A DNA stretch of 52,541 nt from Azospirillum sp. TSO22-1 (GCF_003116015.1 NZ_LGQZ01000038.1:1-52541), one strand, 5' to 3'; counted from the stretch's first letter, positions 27,621 to 36,092 are shown. Translations and numbers: made by a program. Notes: generated by a model not told the origin, from the letters alone.

Positions 27621-28061
27621 TCAGAAGTCGCCCTCGGCGTCGCGGCCCACCACGTCGTCCTCGGTCGCGCCGAAGGCCTTGGCGGGGTCGGCGTCCATGT
27701 CGGCGGCGAGATCGTCGTCCTCGCCCAGTTCCTCGCCCATGGCATCGTCGCCATCCAGCGAGTTGTCGGCGCCGCGGGCCCAATCGTGCTCGCCGGCCAT
27801 CAACTCGACGATCTCCTCCTCGGGCTCGTCGGGTTCGACGTGCTTCTGGTGGCCCTTGATCAGGGAATTCTTCAGGTGCTCCAGCACCACCGTCTCGTCA
27901 GCGATCTCACGCAACGCCACGACCGGGTTCTTGTCGTTGTCACGGTCGATGGACAGCGGGGCGCCGGAGGCAACCTCGCGGGCGCGCTGGGCGGCCATCA
28001 TCACCAGCTCGAACCGGTTGGGAACCTTGAGAACGCAATCTTCGACGGTAACGCGGGCCAT
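27621..28061 (-). CDS. rpoZ: RNA polymerase omega subunit with long acidic tail
   Basis: Small subunit that helps assemble RNA polymerase by binding beta prime. 146 residues, against about 90 in E. coli. The first 70 residues are a standard omega domain: [20 protein letters not shown], then [11 protein letters not shown] and [12 protein letters not shown]. The rest is a very acidic tail ([18 protein letters not shown]). Extended acidic omega tails are known in alphaproteobacteria. Placed directly upstream of rsh, as in many relatives. Confidence 0.96.
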   Translation of the reverse strand: MARVTVEDCVLKVPNRFELVMMAAQRAREVASGAPLSIDRDNDKNPVVALREIADETVVLEHLKNSLIKGHQKHVEPDEPEEEIVELMAGEHDWARGADNSLDGDDAMGEELGEDDDLAADMDADPAKAFGATEDDVVGRDAEGDF

Positions 28062-28229
28062 GCCAAACCAACTCCGGAATCCTGGGAGGGGTCCGAATAT
28101 ATTGACCGCGCGCCGCCCATGCAAGCGGCAAGACTCCCCGCGCCGCCCGCCGGACGTAGGGGTCCCCCGTCCGCAGGACGTCCCGTTGCACCCTTGCCGC
28201 ACCTCGACGACCCGCCTATTTTACAGACT

Positions 28230-28247
28230 GCCGTATTGCATTACGGC
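28230..28247. promoter_or_regulatory. Palindrome upstream of the NYN gene
   Basis: GCCGTA (28230-28235) TTGCAT TACGGC (28242-28247), perfect six-base arms. It lies 39 bases before the NYN start in the divergent region shared with rpoZ (28062-28286), so it could be an operator for either gene. Confidence 0.4.
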
Positions 28248-28286
28248 GGATCTCCTAATATTTCCATCATTGCTTGTAGAAGGACG

Positions 28287-28970
28287 ATGACATTGGATCG
28301 ATCAGCCACATTGCCAAAGGAATTGAGCCGACTGTTCTATAAAGAAGAACGCTTGGCTATGTTCATCGATGGCGCCAATCTCTACGCAGCCGCCCGAGCC
28401 CTGGGATTCGACATCGACTACAAGAGATTGCGGGACGGCTTTGCGGCGGAGGGGCGTCTGGTCCGCGCCTTCTATTACACGGCACTGGTCGAGGACCAGG
28501 AGTATTCGCCGATCCGTCCGCTGGTCGACTGGCTGGACTACAACGGCTACACGATGGTGACGAAGCCGACCAAGGAGTTCACCGACGCGTCCGGCCGCCG
28601 CAAGATCAAGGGCAACATGGACATCGAGCTGGCTATCGACGTGATGGAGATGGCCGAGCGGGTGGACCACATCCTGCTGTTCTCCGGCGACGGCGACTTC
28701 CGCCGGCTGGTCGAGGCGGTGCAGCGCAAGGGCGTGCGCGTCAGCGTGATCTCCACCGTGCGCTCGCAGCCGCCGATGGTGGCGGACGAGCTGCGCCGGC
28801 AGGCCGACAACTTCATCGAGCTGCAGGACCTCGCCGGTTCGATCGCCCGCGTCCACCACCACCGCGAGCCGCCGCAGCATGGCGGCATGGGGGGCGGCAC
28901 CGTCCAGCAGGGACCGTCCCAGACCCAGAGCCCGATGCAGGACTACGGCAACGGCGACGACTTGCTGTAA
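28287..28970 (+). CDS. NYN domain (LabA/DUF88-type) protein
   Basis: 227 residues. The NYN fold, a PIN-like RNase fold, spans about 22-185, with Asp residues at its catalytic positions: AMFIDGANLYAAAR, NMDIELAIDVMEMA, and LLFSGDGDFRRLV. The last 40 residues are low-complexity His/Gly/Gln/Pro (HHHREPPQHGG), likely disordered. The start ATG 28287 follows AGAAGGA at 28278-28284. Next to rpoZ as in several Alphaproteobacteria, so likely a housekeeping RNA-processing or turnover protein, though the substrate is unknown. Confidence 0.9.
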   Translation: MTLDRSATLPKELSRLFYKEERLAMFIDGANLYAAARALGFDIDYKRLRDGFAAEGRLVRAFYYTALVEDQEYSPIRPLVDWLDYNGYTMVTKPTKEFTDASGRRKIKGNMDIELAIDVMEMAERVDHILLFSGDGDFRRLVEAVQRKGVRVSVISTVRSQPPMVADELRRQADNFIELQDLAGSIARVHHHREPPQHGGMGGGTVQQGPSQTQSPMQDYGNGDDLL

Positions 28971-29613
28971 CGGGCCGGATCGCGACTGCGCGCGGTGCCC
29001 GCGTCTGGCGGCGTTCCGCGCGCAGAACCGCGTCACGTTCGCGGACTTCCACAACGCCCCGGTGCCGTCGGAGGGCAGCATCGGTGCGCGTATTCTTGTG
29101 GTCGGCCTCGCGCCGGCCCTGAAGGGCGGCAATCGGACCGGCCTGCCGTTTCGCGGCGACGCCTCCGGCCGCTGGCTGCGCGCGGCCTTGGAACGGCACG
29201 GGCTGGGCGAGGACGTCGTCCGCATCACCAACGCCGTGCGTTGCGTGCCGCCGGCGAACAGGCCCACCGCCGCGGAGGTGGCGGCGTGCCGGCCATTCCT
29301 CGTGGATGAGTTATCGAGTCCGGACCTGCGTGCGGTGGTGGCCCTCGGCCGGGTGGCGCACGACGCGGTGCTGGCGGCCTCGGACCTTCGAGGGTTCGCG
29401 TTCGGCCACGGCGCGGTGCACGCGCTCGGAAGGCTGACGCTGGTGGACAGCTACCACCCCAGCCCGCAGAACACCAACACAGGGCGGCTGACGCCGGCGA
29501 TGTTCGACACCGTGTTTGAAACGGCGGCCAGGATTCTGATCGAACTCGACCAAGCTATCGTGGATATTCAACGGAAACCTTATATCCAAGCGGTGGATTC
29601 GCGACGAAATTGA
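28879..29613 (+). CDS. Family 5 uracil-DNA glycosylase (UdgB type)
   Basis: Removes uracil and other deaminated bases from DNA. The recognisable protein starts near GPDRDCARCPRLAAFR at about residue 32 and carries four Cys for an iron-sulfur cluster (CARC, VRCVPP, AACRPF), motif A GLAPALKGGNRTG and the SYHPSPQN motif. The only in-frame ATG is at 28879, inside the NYN gene, giving a 92-base overlap and about 30 atypical N-terminal residues. Either it starts at an unusual codon near 28960 or this overlap is real. Its 3' end overlaps the TIR gene by 59 bases on the opposite strand. Confidence 0.85.
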   Translation: MAAWGAAPSSRDRPRPRARCRTTATATTCCNGPDRDCARCPRLAAFRAQNRVTFADFHNAPVPSEGSIGARILVVGLAPALKGGNRTGLPFRGDASGRWLRAALERHGLGEDVVRITNAVRCVPPANRPTAAEVAACRPFLVDELSSPDLRAVVALGRVAHDAVLAASDLRGFAFGHGAVHALGRLTLVDSYHPSPQNTNTGRLTPAMFDTVFETAARILIELDQAIVDIQRKPYIQAVDSRRN

Positions 29614-30463
29614 AAAAAGTGATCGTTACCGGTCCGGGCTGAAGCACACGGCGCCGTGAGTTTGATTTCGCAACCTGTTCACGCGAAGGGCAAGCATTTC
29701 CCTCCTCCGCCGAACAGATGGACATGAAGAGTTCCGGAAGCCCCGGGCTCTTCTGGCGCCCGCTCCAATCCGGAACGATGTCCTCCACGAAGACATCCAC
29801 TGGCCCGGCGTGCTTAAGGTTCAGCGCATAATTGAGCGCGGCACCGGGCTCTATTCTCTCTTCGTGAATAGCCTTCGTCACACGTTCCGTGGGGAACAGG
29901 TACTCGTAGATGTCCTTACCGAAGAGGATGCCGGCGAAGAGGACGCCGGCACCAATCACGCCGGATACCCCCCAGCCCCGTTTCGACGGCGGCGTCTTCC
30001 CGAGCTTCCTTATCAGGTTCGCGGTGTCGTCGCTCCACCGCTCGTCCCTCAGCTTGACCGCGTTGCGGTCCAGCAATCCTTGGATATCCTCCGGCAGGAA
30101 CTCCCGCCTGGGCAATTCAGCGTCGCCAACCAGAATGGGAATGGTCGGAATGCTCCGCCGCAGAGCCGATGCAATCTCCAAGCGGACGTGATCATCCGGT
30201 TCCATAAGCCGGGGCCGGCCCTCCGCATTGGTCACGGTCAACCAATGCGGACCGACGATCACCAGGGCCGCATCCACTTTATCGAGCGTTTCCTCAATCA
30301 CCACGCGGAAATTGGAGCCCGGGGGAATGCCGTCCACGTCGTAGAAGACGTTTCTCCGACCGAACACCGACCACAACTCCTCGACGAGCCGCCCGCCCCA
30401 CCCCGCACTGTCCTTGCGTCTGTAGCTGACGAACAGTGAGTTCAGCTTTGGTGCGTCGCCCAT
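29555..30463 (-). CDS. TIR domain protein with membrane helix and extracytoplasmic domain
   Basis: 302 residues. TIR domain 7-140: FVSYRRKDS opens it, then RRNVFYDVDGIPPGSNF (box 2-like) and PHVRLEI-like DHVRLEIASAL, in which Glu96 lies where bacterial TIR NADases carry the catalytic glutamate. A hydrophobic helix follows (164-182), then 120 residues predicted outside the membrane, with two Cys (250, 258) that could pair and no recognised fold. Start 30463 follows a G-rich stretch; ATG at 30481 is also possible. Bacterial TIR proteins often degrade NAD in antiphage defence, but none of the usual partner genes is adjacent. Function inferred. Confidence 0.85.
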   Translation of the reverse strand: MGDAPKLNSLFVSYRRKDSAGWGGRLVEELWSVFGRRNVFYDVDGIPPGSNFRVVIEETLDKVDAALVIVGPHWLTVTNAEGRPRLMEPDDHVRLEIASALRRSIPTIPILVGDAELPRREFLPEDIQGLLDRNAVKLRDERWSDDTANLIRKLGKTPPSKRGWGVSGVIGAGVLFAGILFGKDIYEYLFPTERVTKAIHEERIEPGAALNYALNLKHAGPVDVFVEDIVPDWSGRQKSPGLPELFMSICSAEEGNACPSREQVAKSNSRRRVLQPGPVTITFFNFVANPPLGYKVSVEYPR

Positions 30464-30677
30464 CGCACAGCCCCCCGGCATTACGGAGCGCCACGGGCCT
30501 CGCGACGCACCGACAGCCCCTGAAGTGTGCCCGATTGCCGTCGTTGCGTCGAGATCGACATCATCCCGATATGGTGGCGCTCCGCCCCGGCACAACCATT
30601 TCGGGACGGCAATGAATATTGGAAATACTAACAAACCCGCATGAGGAACGGGCACCGTCCGGCGCGGAAAAGGCGGA

Positions 30678-31709
30678 TTACGCCTTCCGGCGAGCCGTTT
30701 TGGTGCCGCCCGCCCGCGCCACCGCCATCTCCGCGGCCATCCGCATCGCCGCCACGAGGCTGGAGGCACTCGCCTTCCCCGTCCCGGCAAGATCCAGCGC
30801 CGTCCCGTGGTCCGGCGAGGTCCGCACGAAGGGCAGCCCCAGCGTCACGTTCACCCCGGTGTCGAAGTCCACGGTCTTCAGCGGGATCAGCGCCTGGTCG
30901 TGGTACATGCACAGCACCGCGTCGTAGCGCGCCCGCGCCCGGGCGTGGAACAGCGTGTCCGCCGGCCACGGCCCCGTGGCGTCGATGCCCTCGGCGCAGA
31001 GTGCGGCGACCGCCGGCGCGATCACTTCGATCTCCTCGCGGCCCATGGAGCCGCCCTCGCCCGCGTGCGGGTTGAGCGCCGCCACCGCCAGCCGCGGCAC
31101 CGCGATGCCGAAGTCGCGCGCCAGCGCCGCCGCCGTCACCCGGCCGCAATGCACGATGGCCTCGGCGGTGAGCATCTCGACCGCCTGACGCACCGACACG
31201 TGGATGGTCACCGGCACCACCCGCAGCCCGCCGCCGGCCAGCATCATCACCGGCTCCTCGCTCATCCCGGCGAGGTGGGCGAGGTATTCGGTGTGGCCGG
31301 GGTGGCGGAAGCCGGCGGCGTAGAGCGCCGATTTCTGGATCGGGTTGGTCACCACCGCCGACGCCCGCCCGGCGCGGACCAGTTCCACCGCGCGGTCGAT
31401 GCCGGCGATCACCGCCGCCCCGTTGGCCGGGTCGGGCCGCCCGGGCTCGACCGGCGCCGCCAGGGCCAGCGGCAGCACGGGCAGCGCGGAGTCGAAGACG
31501 GCGCCCGCCTCTTCCGGCCCGGCGACGGCGCGCACCGGCGCCGCCAGCCCGATCAGCGACGCGAGGCGGGTGAGGCGATCCGGGTCGTCCAGAACGACGA
31601 AGGGCGGAACGCCGGTGCTCCGGCGCTCCGCCCAGGCCTTCAGCACGATCTCGCCACCGATCCCCGCCGGCTCACCCATGGTGACGGCCAACGGGAGGCG
31701 AGCGGTCAT
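30678..31709 (-). CDS. pdxA: 4-hydroxythreonine-4-phosphate dehydrogenase
   Basis: NAD-dependent step that supplies 3-amino-2-oxopropyl phosphate to PdxJ for vitamin B6. 343 residues. Visible: MGEPAGIGGEI at the N terminus, VTNPIQKSALYAAGF, metal-binding His in RHPGHTEYLA, and TSPDHGTALDLAG. The start codon shares a base with the surA stop (TGATG, 31707-31711), so translation is coupled. A short hairpin AAGGCG-N5-CGCCTT overlaps its stop (30670-30686) and may act as a weak terminator. Confidence 0.97.
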   Translation of the reverse strand: MTARLPLAVTMGEPAGIGGEIVLKAWAERRSTGVPPFVVLDDPDRLTRLASLIGLAAPVRAVAGPEEAGAVFDSALPVLPLALAAPVEPGRPDPANGAAVIAGIDRAVELVRAGRASAVVTNPIQKSALYAAGFRHPGHTEYLAHLAGMSEEPVMMLAGGGLRVVPVTIHVSVRQAVEMLTAEAIVHCGRVTAAALARDFGIAVPRLAVAALNPHAGEGGSMGREEIEVIAPAVAALCAEGIDATGPWPADTLFHARARARYDAVLCMYHDQALIPLKTVDFDTGVNVTLGLPFVRTSPDHGTALDLAGTGKASASSLVAAMRMAAEMAVARAGGTKTARRKA

Positions 31710-33166
31710 CAGACGCGGTACTCCACGAACGCGGCGCGGCGCAGGTCGCGCAGGTAGCGGCGGGCCACCAGCTCGGCGCGCTCCTGGATCAGCATGCCCT
31801 CGACCTCGTCGCGGGTCGGCAGGCGCGGCGCCTGGGCCTGCTTCGGCGGCGGGGGCGGCGGGGCGGCGACCTTCTCGGTCACCGTCTCGGTGATCATCGG
31901 CACATCGCGCTTGCAGACGATCAGGATGAGCGAACCGCCGGGGGTGTTGATCACCGGGCTCGGCTGGCCCAGCGGAATGCCCAGCGCCAGGTTCTGCAGG
32001 CCCGGCGCCAGATCCTTGACGCGCAGCATGCCCATGTCGCCGCCGTCCGGCATGCCGATGGCGTTGGCCTTGGCGGTGAAGTCGGCGCAGCTCTTGATCG
32101 CCTTGCGCACCTGCTCCATCTGCGCCGCCACCGCCTTGAGCTGCGACGGGTCGGACGCTGGCATGGCGATCTGCTTCATGTTGACCTTGGCCTTGGCGAT
32201 GTCGGGCTTCTGCACCCGCTGCACCACCGGCTGCGGCGGCGGTGCCGCCTCCTCCTCGCCGCCGACCGCGCGCTTCGAGCGCACCAGCAGGATGTGGTAG
32301 CCGGACGCCGTGCGCACCGGCTGCGACAGCTGGCCGGGGCGGAGCTGCGCCAGCGCCGCGTCGATCTGCGGGTCCAGCTCGCCCGGACGCACCCAGCCGA
32401 GGTCGCCGCTGGAGGCGGCGGTGGTGGACTGCGAGAACTGGCGGGCCACGGCGGCGAAGTTGCCCCCCTTGCGGATCTCGTCGATCAGGCGCTCGCCGGC
32501 GCGGCGCACCTGCTCGTCCTGGTCGGGGTTGTCGACGGCCAGGTAGATCTCGGCGACCAGGTACTCCGGCTTGCCGATGCTCTCCTTGACGCGCTGCATG
32601 GCGGCGTCGACGTCCTCGTCGGCGATGGCCACCTCCTGGCGGACGCGGCGCTGCATGACGCGCTGCCACGACAGCTGGGCGCGGACCTGCTCGGTCAGCG
32701 TCGCCTGCGGAATGCCGGAGTCGGCGAGGAACTTGACAAGCTTCGCCCTGTCCATGCGGTTCTGCTGGGCCAGCTGCTCGACCGCCTTGTCCACGTCGGC
32801 CTTCGGCACCGTGATGCCCTGGCGCTTGGCCTCCTGGATCTGCAGCCGCTCATCCACCAGCTGGCGGAGCACCTGCGGCATCAGGCGCTGGCGCGTCTCG
32901 GCGCCGTCGGGCATGCCGGCGCTGACCACCATCAGCCGCAGCCGGGCGTTGACATCCGACACCGAGACCGCATCCTCGTTGACCACCGCGGCGATGCGCT
33001 CGCCGACCTGGCCGGCGGACGGGCCGGCGGACTGGCCGCCCTGCGCCGGAGGCTGCGACGACTGGCCCCGGGCCTTCTGCGCCGCGCTCTCGGCCGGGGC
33101 GAGCGCCACGACCGCGCACGCGCTTGCCACGGCAAGGGCCGTCCGGACGGCACGCAAACTGAACAT
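31709..33166 (-). CDS. surA: Periplasmic peptidyl-prolyl isomerase / chaperone SurA
   Basis: Escorts outer-membrane proteins through the periplasm. 485 residues: signal peptide ending ESAAQ (about 1-29), a Pro/Gln/Gly-rich linker, SurA N-terminal domain (about 55-185), parvulin domain 1 (about 195-290, with KPEYLVAEIYLAV, YHILLVRSKR) and a degenerate second parvulin domain (about 330-430). The start 33166 begins MFSLRAVRTALA. The gene is normally preceded by lptD; here lptG is the upstream neighbour, 93 bases away. Confidence 0.93.
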   Translation of the reverse strand: MFSLRAVRTALAVASACAVVALAPAESAAQKARGQSSQPPAQGGQSAGPSAGQVGERIAAVVNEDAVSVSDVNARLRLMVVSAGMPDGAETRQRLMPQVLRQLVDERLQIQEAKRQGITVPKADVDKAVEQLAQQNRMDRAKLVKFLADSGIPQATLTEQVRAQLSWQRVMQRRVRQEVAIADEDVDAAMQRVKESIGKPEYLVAEIYLAVDNPDQDEQVRRAGERLIDEIRKGGNFAAVARQFSQSTTAASSGDLGWVRPGELDPQIDAALAQLRPGQLSQPVRTASGYHILLVRSKRAVGGEEEAAPPPQPVVQRVQKPDIAKAKVNMKQIAMPASDPSQLKAVAAQMEQVRKAIKSCADFTAKANAIGMPDGGDMGMLRVKDLAPGLQNLALGIPLGQPSPVINTPGGSLILIVCKRDVPMITETVTEKVAAPPPPPPKQAQAPRLPTRDEVEGMLIQERAELVARRYLRDLRRAAFVEYRV

Positions 33167-33259
33167 GGACTTCCGCTCCCCAGATGAACGGCCCTTAATA
33201 CGGCTCCGCCGTCCGAGTTGCAAACGGGATCGTTCGTTCGGCCGAGCTATGACACGGGC

Positions 33260-34354
33260 TCAGCCGTCTTCCAGATGCAACAGCGCGCTGATGCCGATCA
33301 GCAACGCGATGCCCGCCGGCATCCAGGCGGCCATGGGCACCGGGATGGTCTCCGACAGGCCCAGCGTCTTGACGATGTCGGTCGCCATGAACAGCGCGAA
33401 TCCGGTCAGCACGCCGCCCGCCACCATGATCATGGTGCCGCCGCGCCGCGGCAGGCGCAGCGAGAAGGCGGCGGCGAACAGCACCATGGCGCAGTACAGC
33501 AGCGGCTGCGACAGCAGCGAGGCGTAGTGCAGCCGGTGCCGCGTCGCCGGAAAACCGGTCAGCTCCAGCGTGTGGATGAAGCGCGGCAGGTCCCAGAACG
33601 AGATGGTCTCGGGCGCGGCGAAGCTGCTCTCGATCTGCTCCATGTCCAGTTCGGTGGGAATGGTGTAGGTCGGCAGATCCTCCGGGTCGCGCTTGGGCCG
33701 GCTGAGGACCGCCTCGCGCAGTTCCCACTTGCGCTCCTTCAGCACCGCCGACGGGGCATCGATGCGGCCGACGTAGTTCTTGTCGTCCTGGAACAGGAAG
33801 ACGATGACGTTGCTCAGCTCCAGCGTCGCCGGGTTCACCGTCTCGGCGTGGATGAAGTACTGCTCGCTGTCGAGCTGCTGGCGCAGCCACAGCCCGGACT
33901 TGGAGATGTCGAAGCTGCTGGAGCGCTGCTTCAGGTAGCGCGTCTGCAACTGGTCGTACTTGGCGATGAACACCGCGCCGACGGGGTTGATCAGCGTCAC
34001 CTTGATCACGCCGATCAGCGCCGCGGCCAGCAGCACCGGCATCAGGAACTGCCACGCCGACACGCCGACGGCGCGCGCCACCACCAGTTCGGCGCTGCGC
34101 GTCAGCCGCCAGAAGGTGAACATGCCGGCGAACAGGATGACGAACGGGAAGACCTGCTGCCCGATCTCCGGCTGCTTGAGCATCGCCATCTGCATCACCA
34201 GGCCGAAGGTGATGTTGGGCTTCGACCCGGCGCGCCGCAGCAGCTCGACCACGTCGAGCAGCAGGATGATGCCGAGGAAGACCAGCAGCAGCAGCACGAA
34301 CCAGGTGACGAACTGCCGGCCGATGTAGCGCGACAGCGTCGCGGAGGAATACAT
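33260..34354 (-). CDS. lptG: LPS export ABC transporter permease LptG
   Basis: Inner-membrane half of the LptB2FG machine that extracts lipopolysaccharide and feeds it to the periplasmic bridge. 364 residues, normal. Three N-terminal helices and three C-terminal helices enclose a periplasmic beta-jellyroll (about 125-260). The start LSRYIGRQFVTWF and ELVVARAVGVSAWQF are typical of the LptF/LptG family. LptF normally lies directly upstream; here the next gene upstream is the divergent pepA, so the partner must be elsewhere. Confidence 0.92.
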   Translation of the reverse strand: MYSSATLSRYIGRQFVTWFVLLLLVFLGIILLLDVVELLRRAGSKPNITFGLVMQMAMLKQPEIGQQVFPFVILFAGMFTFWRLTRSAELVVARAVGVSAWQFLMPVLLAAALIGVIKVTLINPVGAVFIAKYDQLQTRYLKQRSSSFDISKSGLWLRQQLDSEQYFIHAETVNPATLELSNVIVFLFQDDKNYVGRIDAPSAVLKERKWELREAVLSRPKRDPEDLPTYTIPTELDMEQIESSFAAPETISFWDLPRFIHTLELTGFPATRHRLHYASLLSQPLLYCAMVLFAAAFSLRLPRRGGTMIMVAGGVLTGFALFMATDIVKTLGLSETIPVPMAAWMPAGIALLIGISALLHLEDG

Positions 34355-34427
34355 GAGGTCGGCCTCCAGCGGCCGGAAACGGGAACCGGTGCGCTATGTA
34401 CGCCCGAACCGCGGCCAAGACAACCCG

Positions 34428-34490
34428 TGCGGCCAACTCTCTGCGGCCAACCTCTCTGCGGCTTGACAGCCGGTGCAGTCCCTTTACGCT
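34428..34490 (+). promoter_or_regulatory. Tandem repeats and probable pepA promoter
   Basis: TGCGGCCAACTCTC (34428-34441) is followed by TGCGGCCAACCTCTC (34442-34456) and a partial third copy (34457-34462), immediately before TTGACA (34463-34468), a perfect -35 hexamer. TACGCT at 34485-34490 is a weak -10 at 16-base spacing. pepA starts 34 bases later after GAAAGAGGGGGAG. The repeats could bind a regulator just upstream of RNA polymerase. Confidence 0.5.
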
Positions 34491-34523
34491 CGGCCGGCCA
34501 TCCGCTGAAGGAAAGAGGGGGAG

Positions 34524-36023
34524 ATGAAGTTCAGCTTCGCCAAGCCGGCCCTGCCGAAGGCCGGCACCATCGTCGTCACCGTGCTTGCCGAGCGCACGCT
34601 GGGCCGCGCCGCCCGCGATCTCGACCAGAAGACCGGCGGCATGCTGACGCGCGCCATGGAGGCGAGCCGCTTCACCGGCAAGAAGGACGAGACGCTGGCC
34701 GTCCTCGCCCCTGCCAACCTGGACGCCGGGCGCGTGCTGCTGCTGGGCCTGGGCAAGGCGGAGGACATCGCCCCGCTCGCCCTGCAGTCGGCCGGCGGCA
34801 CTGTCGTCGCCGCGCTGGAGAAGAGCGGCGAGAGCGAGGCGCACGTCTTCGTCGAACTGCCCCAGGGCTCCGGCATCAAGCCCGCCGAGGCCGCGGCCGA
34901 GATGGCGTTCGGCGGCCGGCTGCGCTCCTACCGCTTCGACAAGTACCGCACCAAGGACAAGAAGGACGCCAAGCCGTCCCTGAAGAAGGTCTGCCTGCTG
35001 ACCGACGAGGCGGAGGCCGCCAAGCGCGCCTTCGGCAAGCTGGACAAGGTGGCCGACGGCGTGCTGTTCGCCCGCGACCTGGTGTCGGAACCGGCCAACG
35101 TCATCTACCCTGAGACGCTGGCCGACAAGTGCCGGGAGCTGACCGCCCTCGGCCTCGAGGTCGAGGTGCTGGACCCGAAGAAGCTGCGCAAGATCGGCAT
35201 GAACGCGCTGCTCGGCGTCGCGCAAGGCAGCGCGCACGAACCGCGCGTCGTCATCATGCGCTGGAACGGCGCGCCCGACGCCCAGGACAAGCGCCCGGTC
35301 GCCTTCATCGGCAAGGGCGTCACCTTCGATTCGGGCGGCATCTCCATCAAGCCGGCCGCCGGCATGGAGGAGATGAAGTGGGACATGGCCGGCTCGGCCG
35401 TGGTGATCGGCACCATGATGGCGCTGGCCGGCCGCAAGGCGAAGGTCAACGCGGTGGGCGTCGTCGGGCTGGTGGAGAACATGCCGTCCGGCACCGCCCA
35501 GCGCCCGGGCGACATCGTCGCCTCGCTGTCCGGCCAGACCATCGAGATCGTCAACACCGACGCCGAGGGCCGGCTCGTGCTGGCCGACTGCCTGTGGTAC
35601 ACGCAGGACCTCTACAAGCCGCGGCTGATGGTGGACGTGGCGACGCTGACCGGCGCCATCATCATCGCGCTGGGCCACGAGCACGCCGGCCTGTTCGCCA
35701 GCGACGACGCGCTCGCCGAGGCGCTGACCGGCGCCGGCAAGGCGGTGGGCGAGCCGCTGTGGCGCCTGCCGCTGGCCGACGCCTACGACAAGGACATCAA
35801 CACCGACGCCGCCGACATGAAGAACACCGGCGGCGGCCGGGGTGCCGGCAGCATCACGGCGGCGCAGTTCCTCAAGCGCTTCGTCAACGACGTGCCGTGG
35901 GCGCACCTGGACATCGCCGGCACGGCGTGGTCGAAGAAGGACACCAGCACCGTGCCGAAGGGCGGCACCGCGTTCGGCGTCCGCCTGCTCGACCGCTTCG
36001 TCGCGGATTTCCATGAGGGGTGA
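34524..36023 (+). CDS. pepA: Leucyl aminopeptidase (M17)
   Basis: Cytoplasmic metallo-aminopeptidase that removes N-terminal residues from peptides. 499 residues. N-terminal domain up to about 170, then the catalytic domain with IGKGVTFDSGG (metal-binding Lys and Asp) and the signature NTDAEGRLVLADCL. In other bacteria PepA also binds DNA as an accessory factor; this cannot be judged here. holC follows, a frequent neighbour. Confidence 0.97.
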   Translation: MKFSFAKPALPKAGTIVVTVLAERTLGRAARDLDQKTGGMLTRAMEASRFTGKKDETLAVLAPANLDAGRVLLLGLGKAEDIAPLALQSAGGTVVAALEKSGESEAHVFVELPQGSGIKPAEAAAEMAFGGRLRSYRFDKYRTKDKKDAKPSLKKVCLLTDEAEAAKRAFGKLDKVADGVLFARDLVSEPANVIYPETLADKCRELTALGLEVEVLDPKKLRKIGMNALLGVAQGSAHEPRVVIMRWNGAPDAQDKRPVAFIGKGVTFDSGGISIKPAAGMEEMKWDMAGSAVVIGTMMALAGRKAKVNAVGVVGLVENMPSGTAQRPGDIVASLSGQTIEIVNTDAEGRLVLADCLWYTQDLYKPRLMVDVATLTGAIIIALGHEHAGLFASDDALAEALTGAGKAVGEPLWRLPLADAYDKDINTDAADMKNTGGGRGAGSITAAQFLKRFVNDVPWAHLDIAGTAWSKKDTSTVPKGGTAFGVRLLDRFVADFHEG

Positions 36024-36044
36024 GGGGCTTTACTCCCCTCCCGA

Positions 36045-36069
36045 CCTCCCCCCGCTCGGCGGGGGGAGG
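36045..36069. repeat. GC-rich short palindrome, copy 3
   Basis: CCTCCCCCCGC (36045-36055) / GCGGGGGGAGG (36059-36069), perfect 11-bp stem, loop TCG. It lies in the 69-base gap between pepA and holC and may also end the pepA message. Matches the copies near dctM/dctP. Confidence 0.65.
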
Positions 36070-36092
36070 GGTAAGGTGGGGGCTCCCGTTCC

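Noticed and set aside
25305..28286. 1221-codon plus-strand frame fused to the NYN gene
   Set aside because: Only the part from 28287 is real. The upstream portion is the complement of rsh and rpoZ.
28287..30463. NYN, glycosylase and TIR genes as one defence operon
   Set aside because: NYN and glycosylase are neighbours of rpoZ in several Alphaproteobacteria and face the other way to the TIR gene; no shared transcript is likely.
30678..32669. 663-codon frame as one pdxA fusion
   Set aside because: Only 30678-31709 reads as PdxA. The rest is an out-of-frame reading of surA.
33195..36014. 939-codon minus-strand frame over pepA and lptG
   Set aside because: Antisense of pepA; no plausible start or domain.
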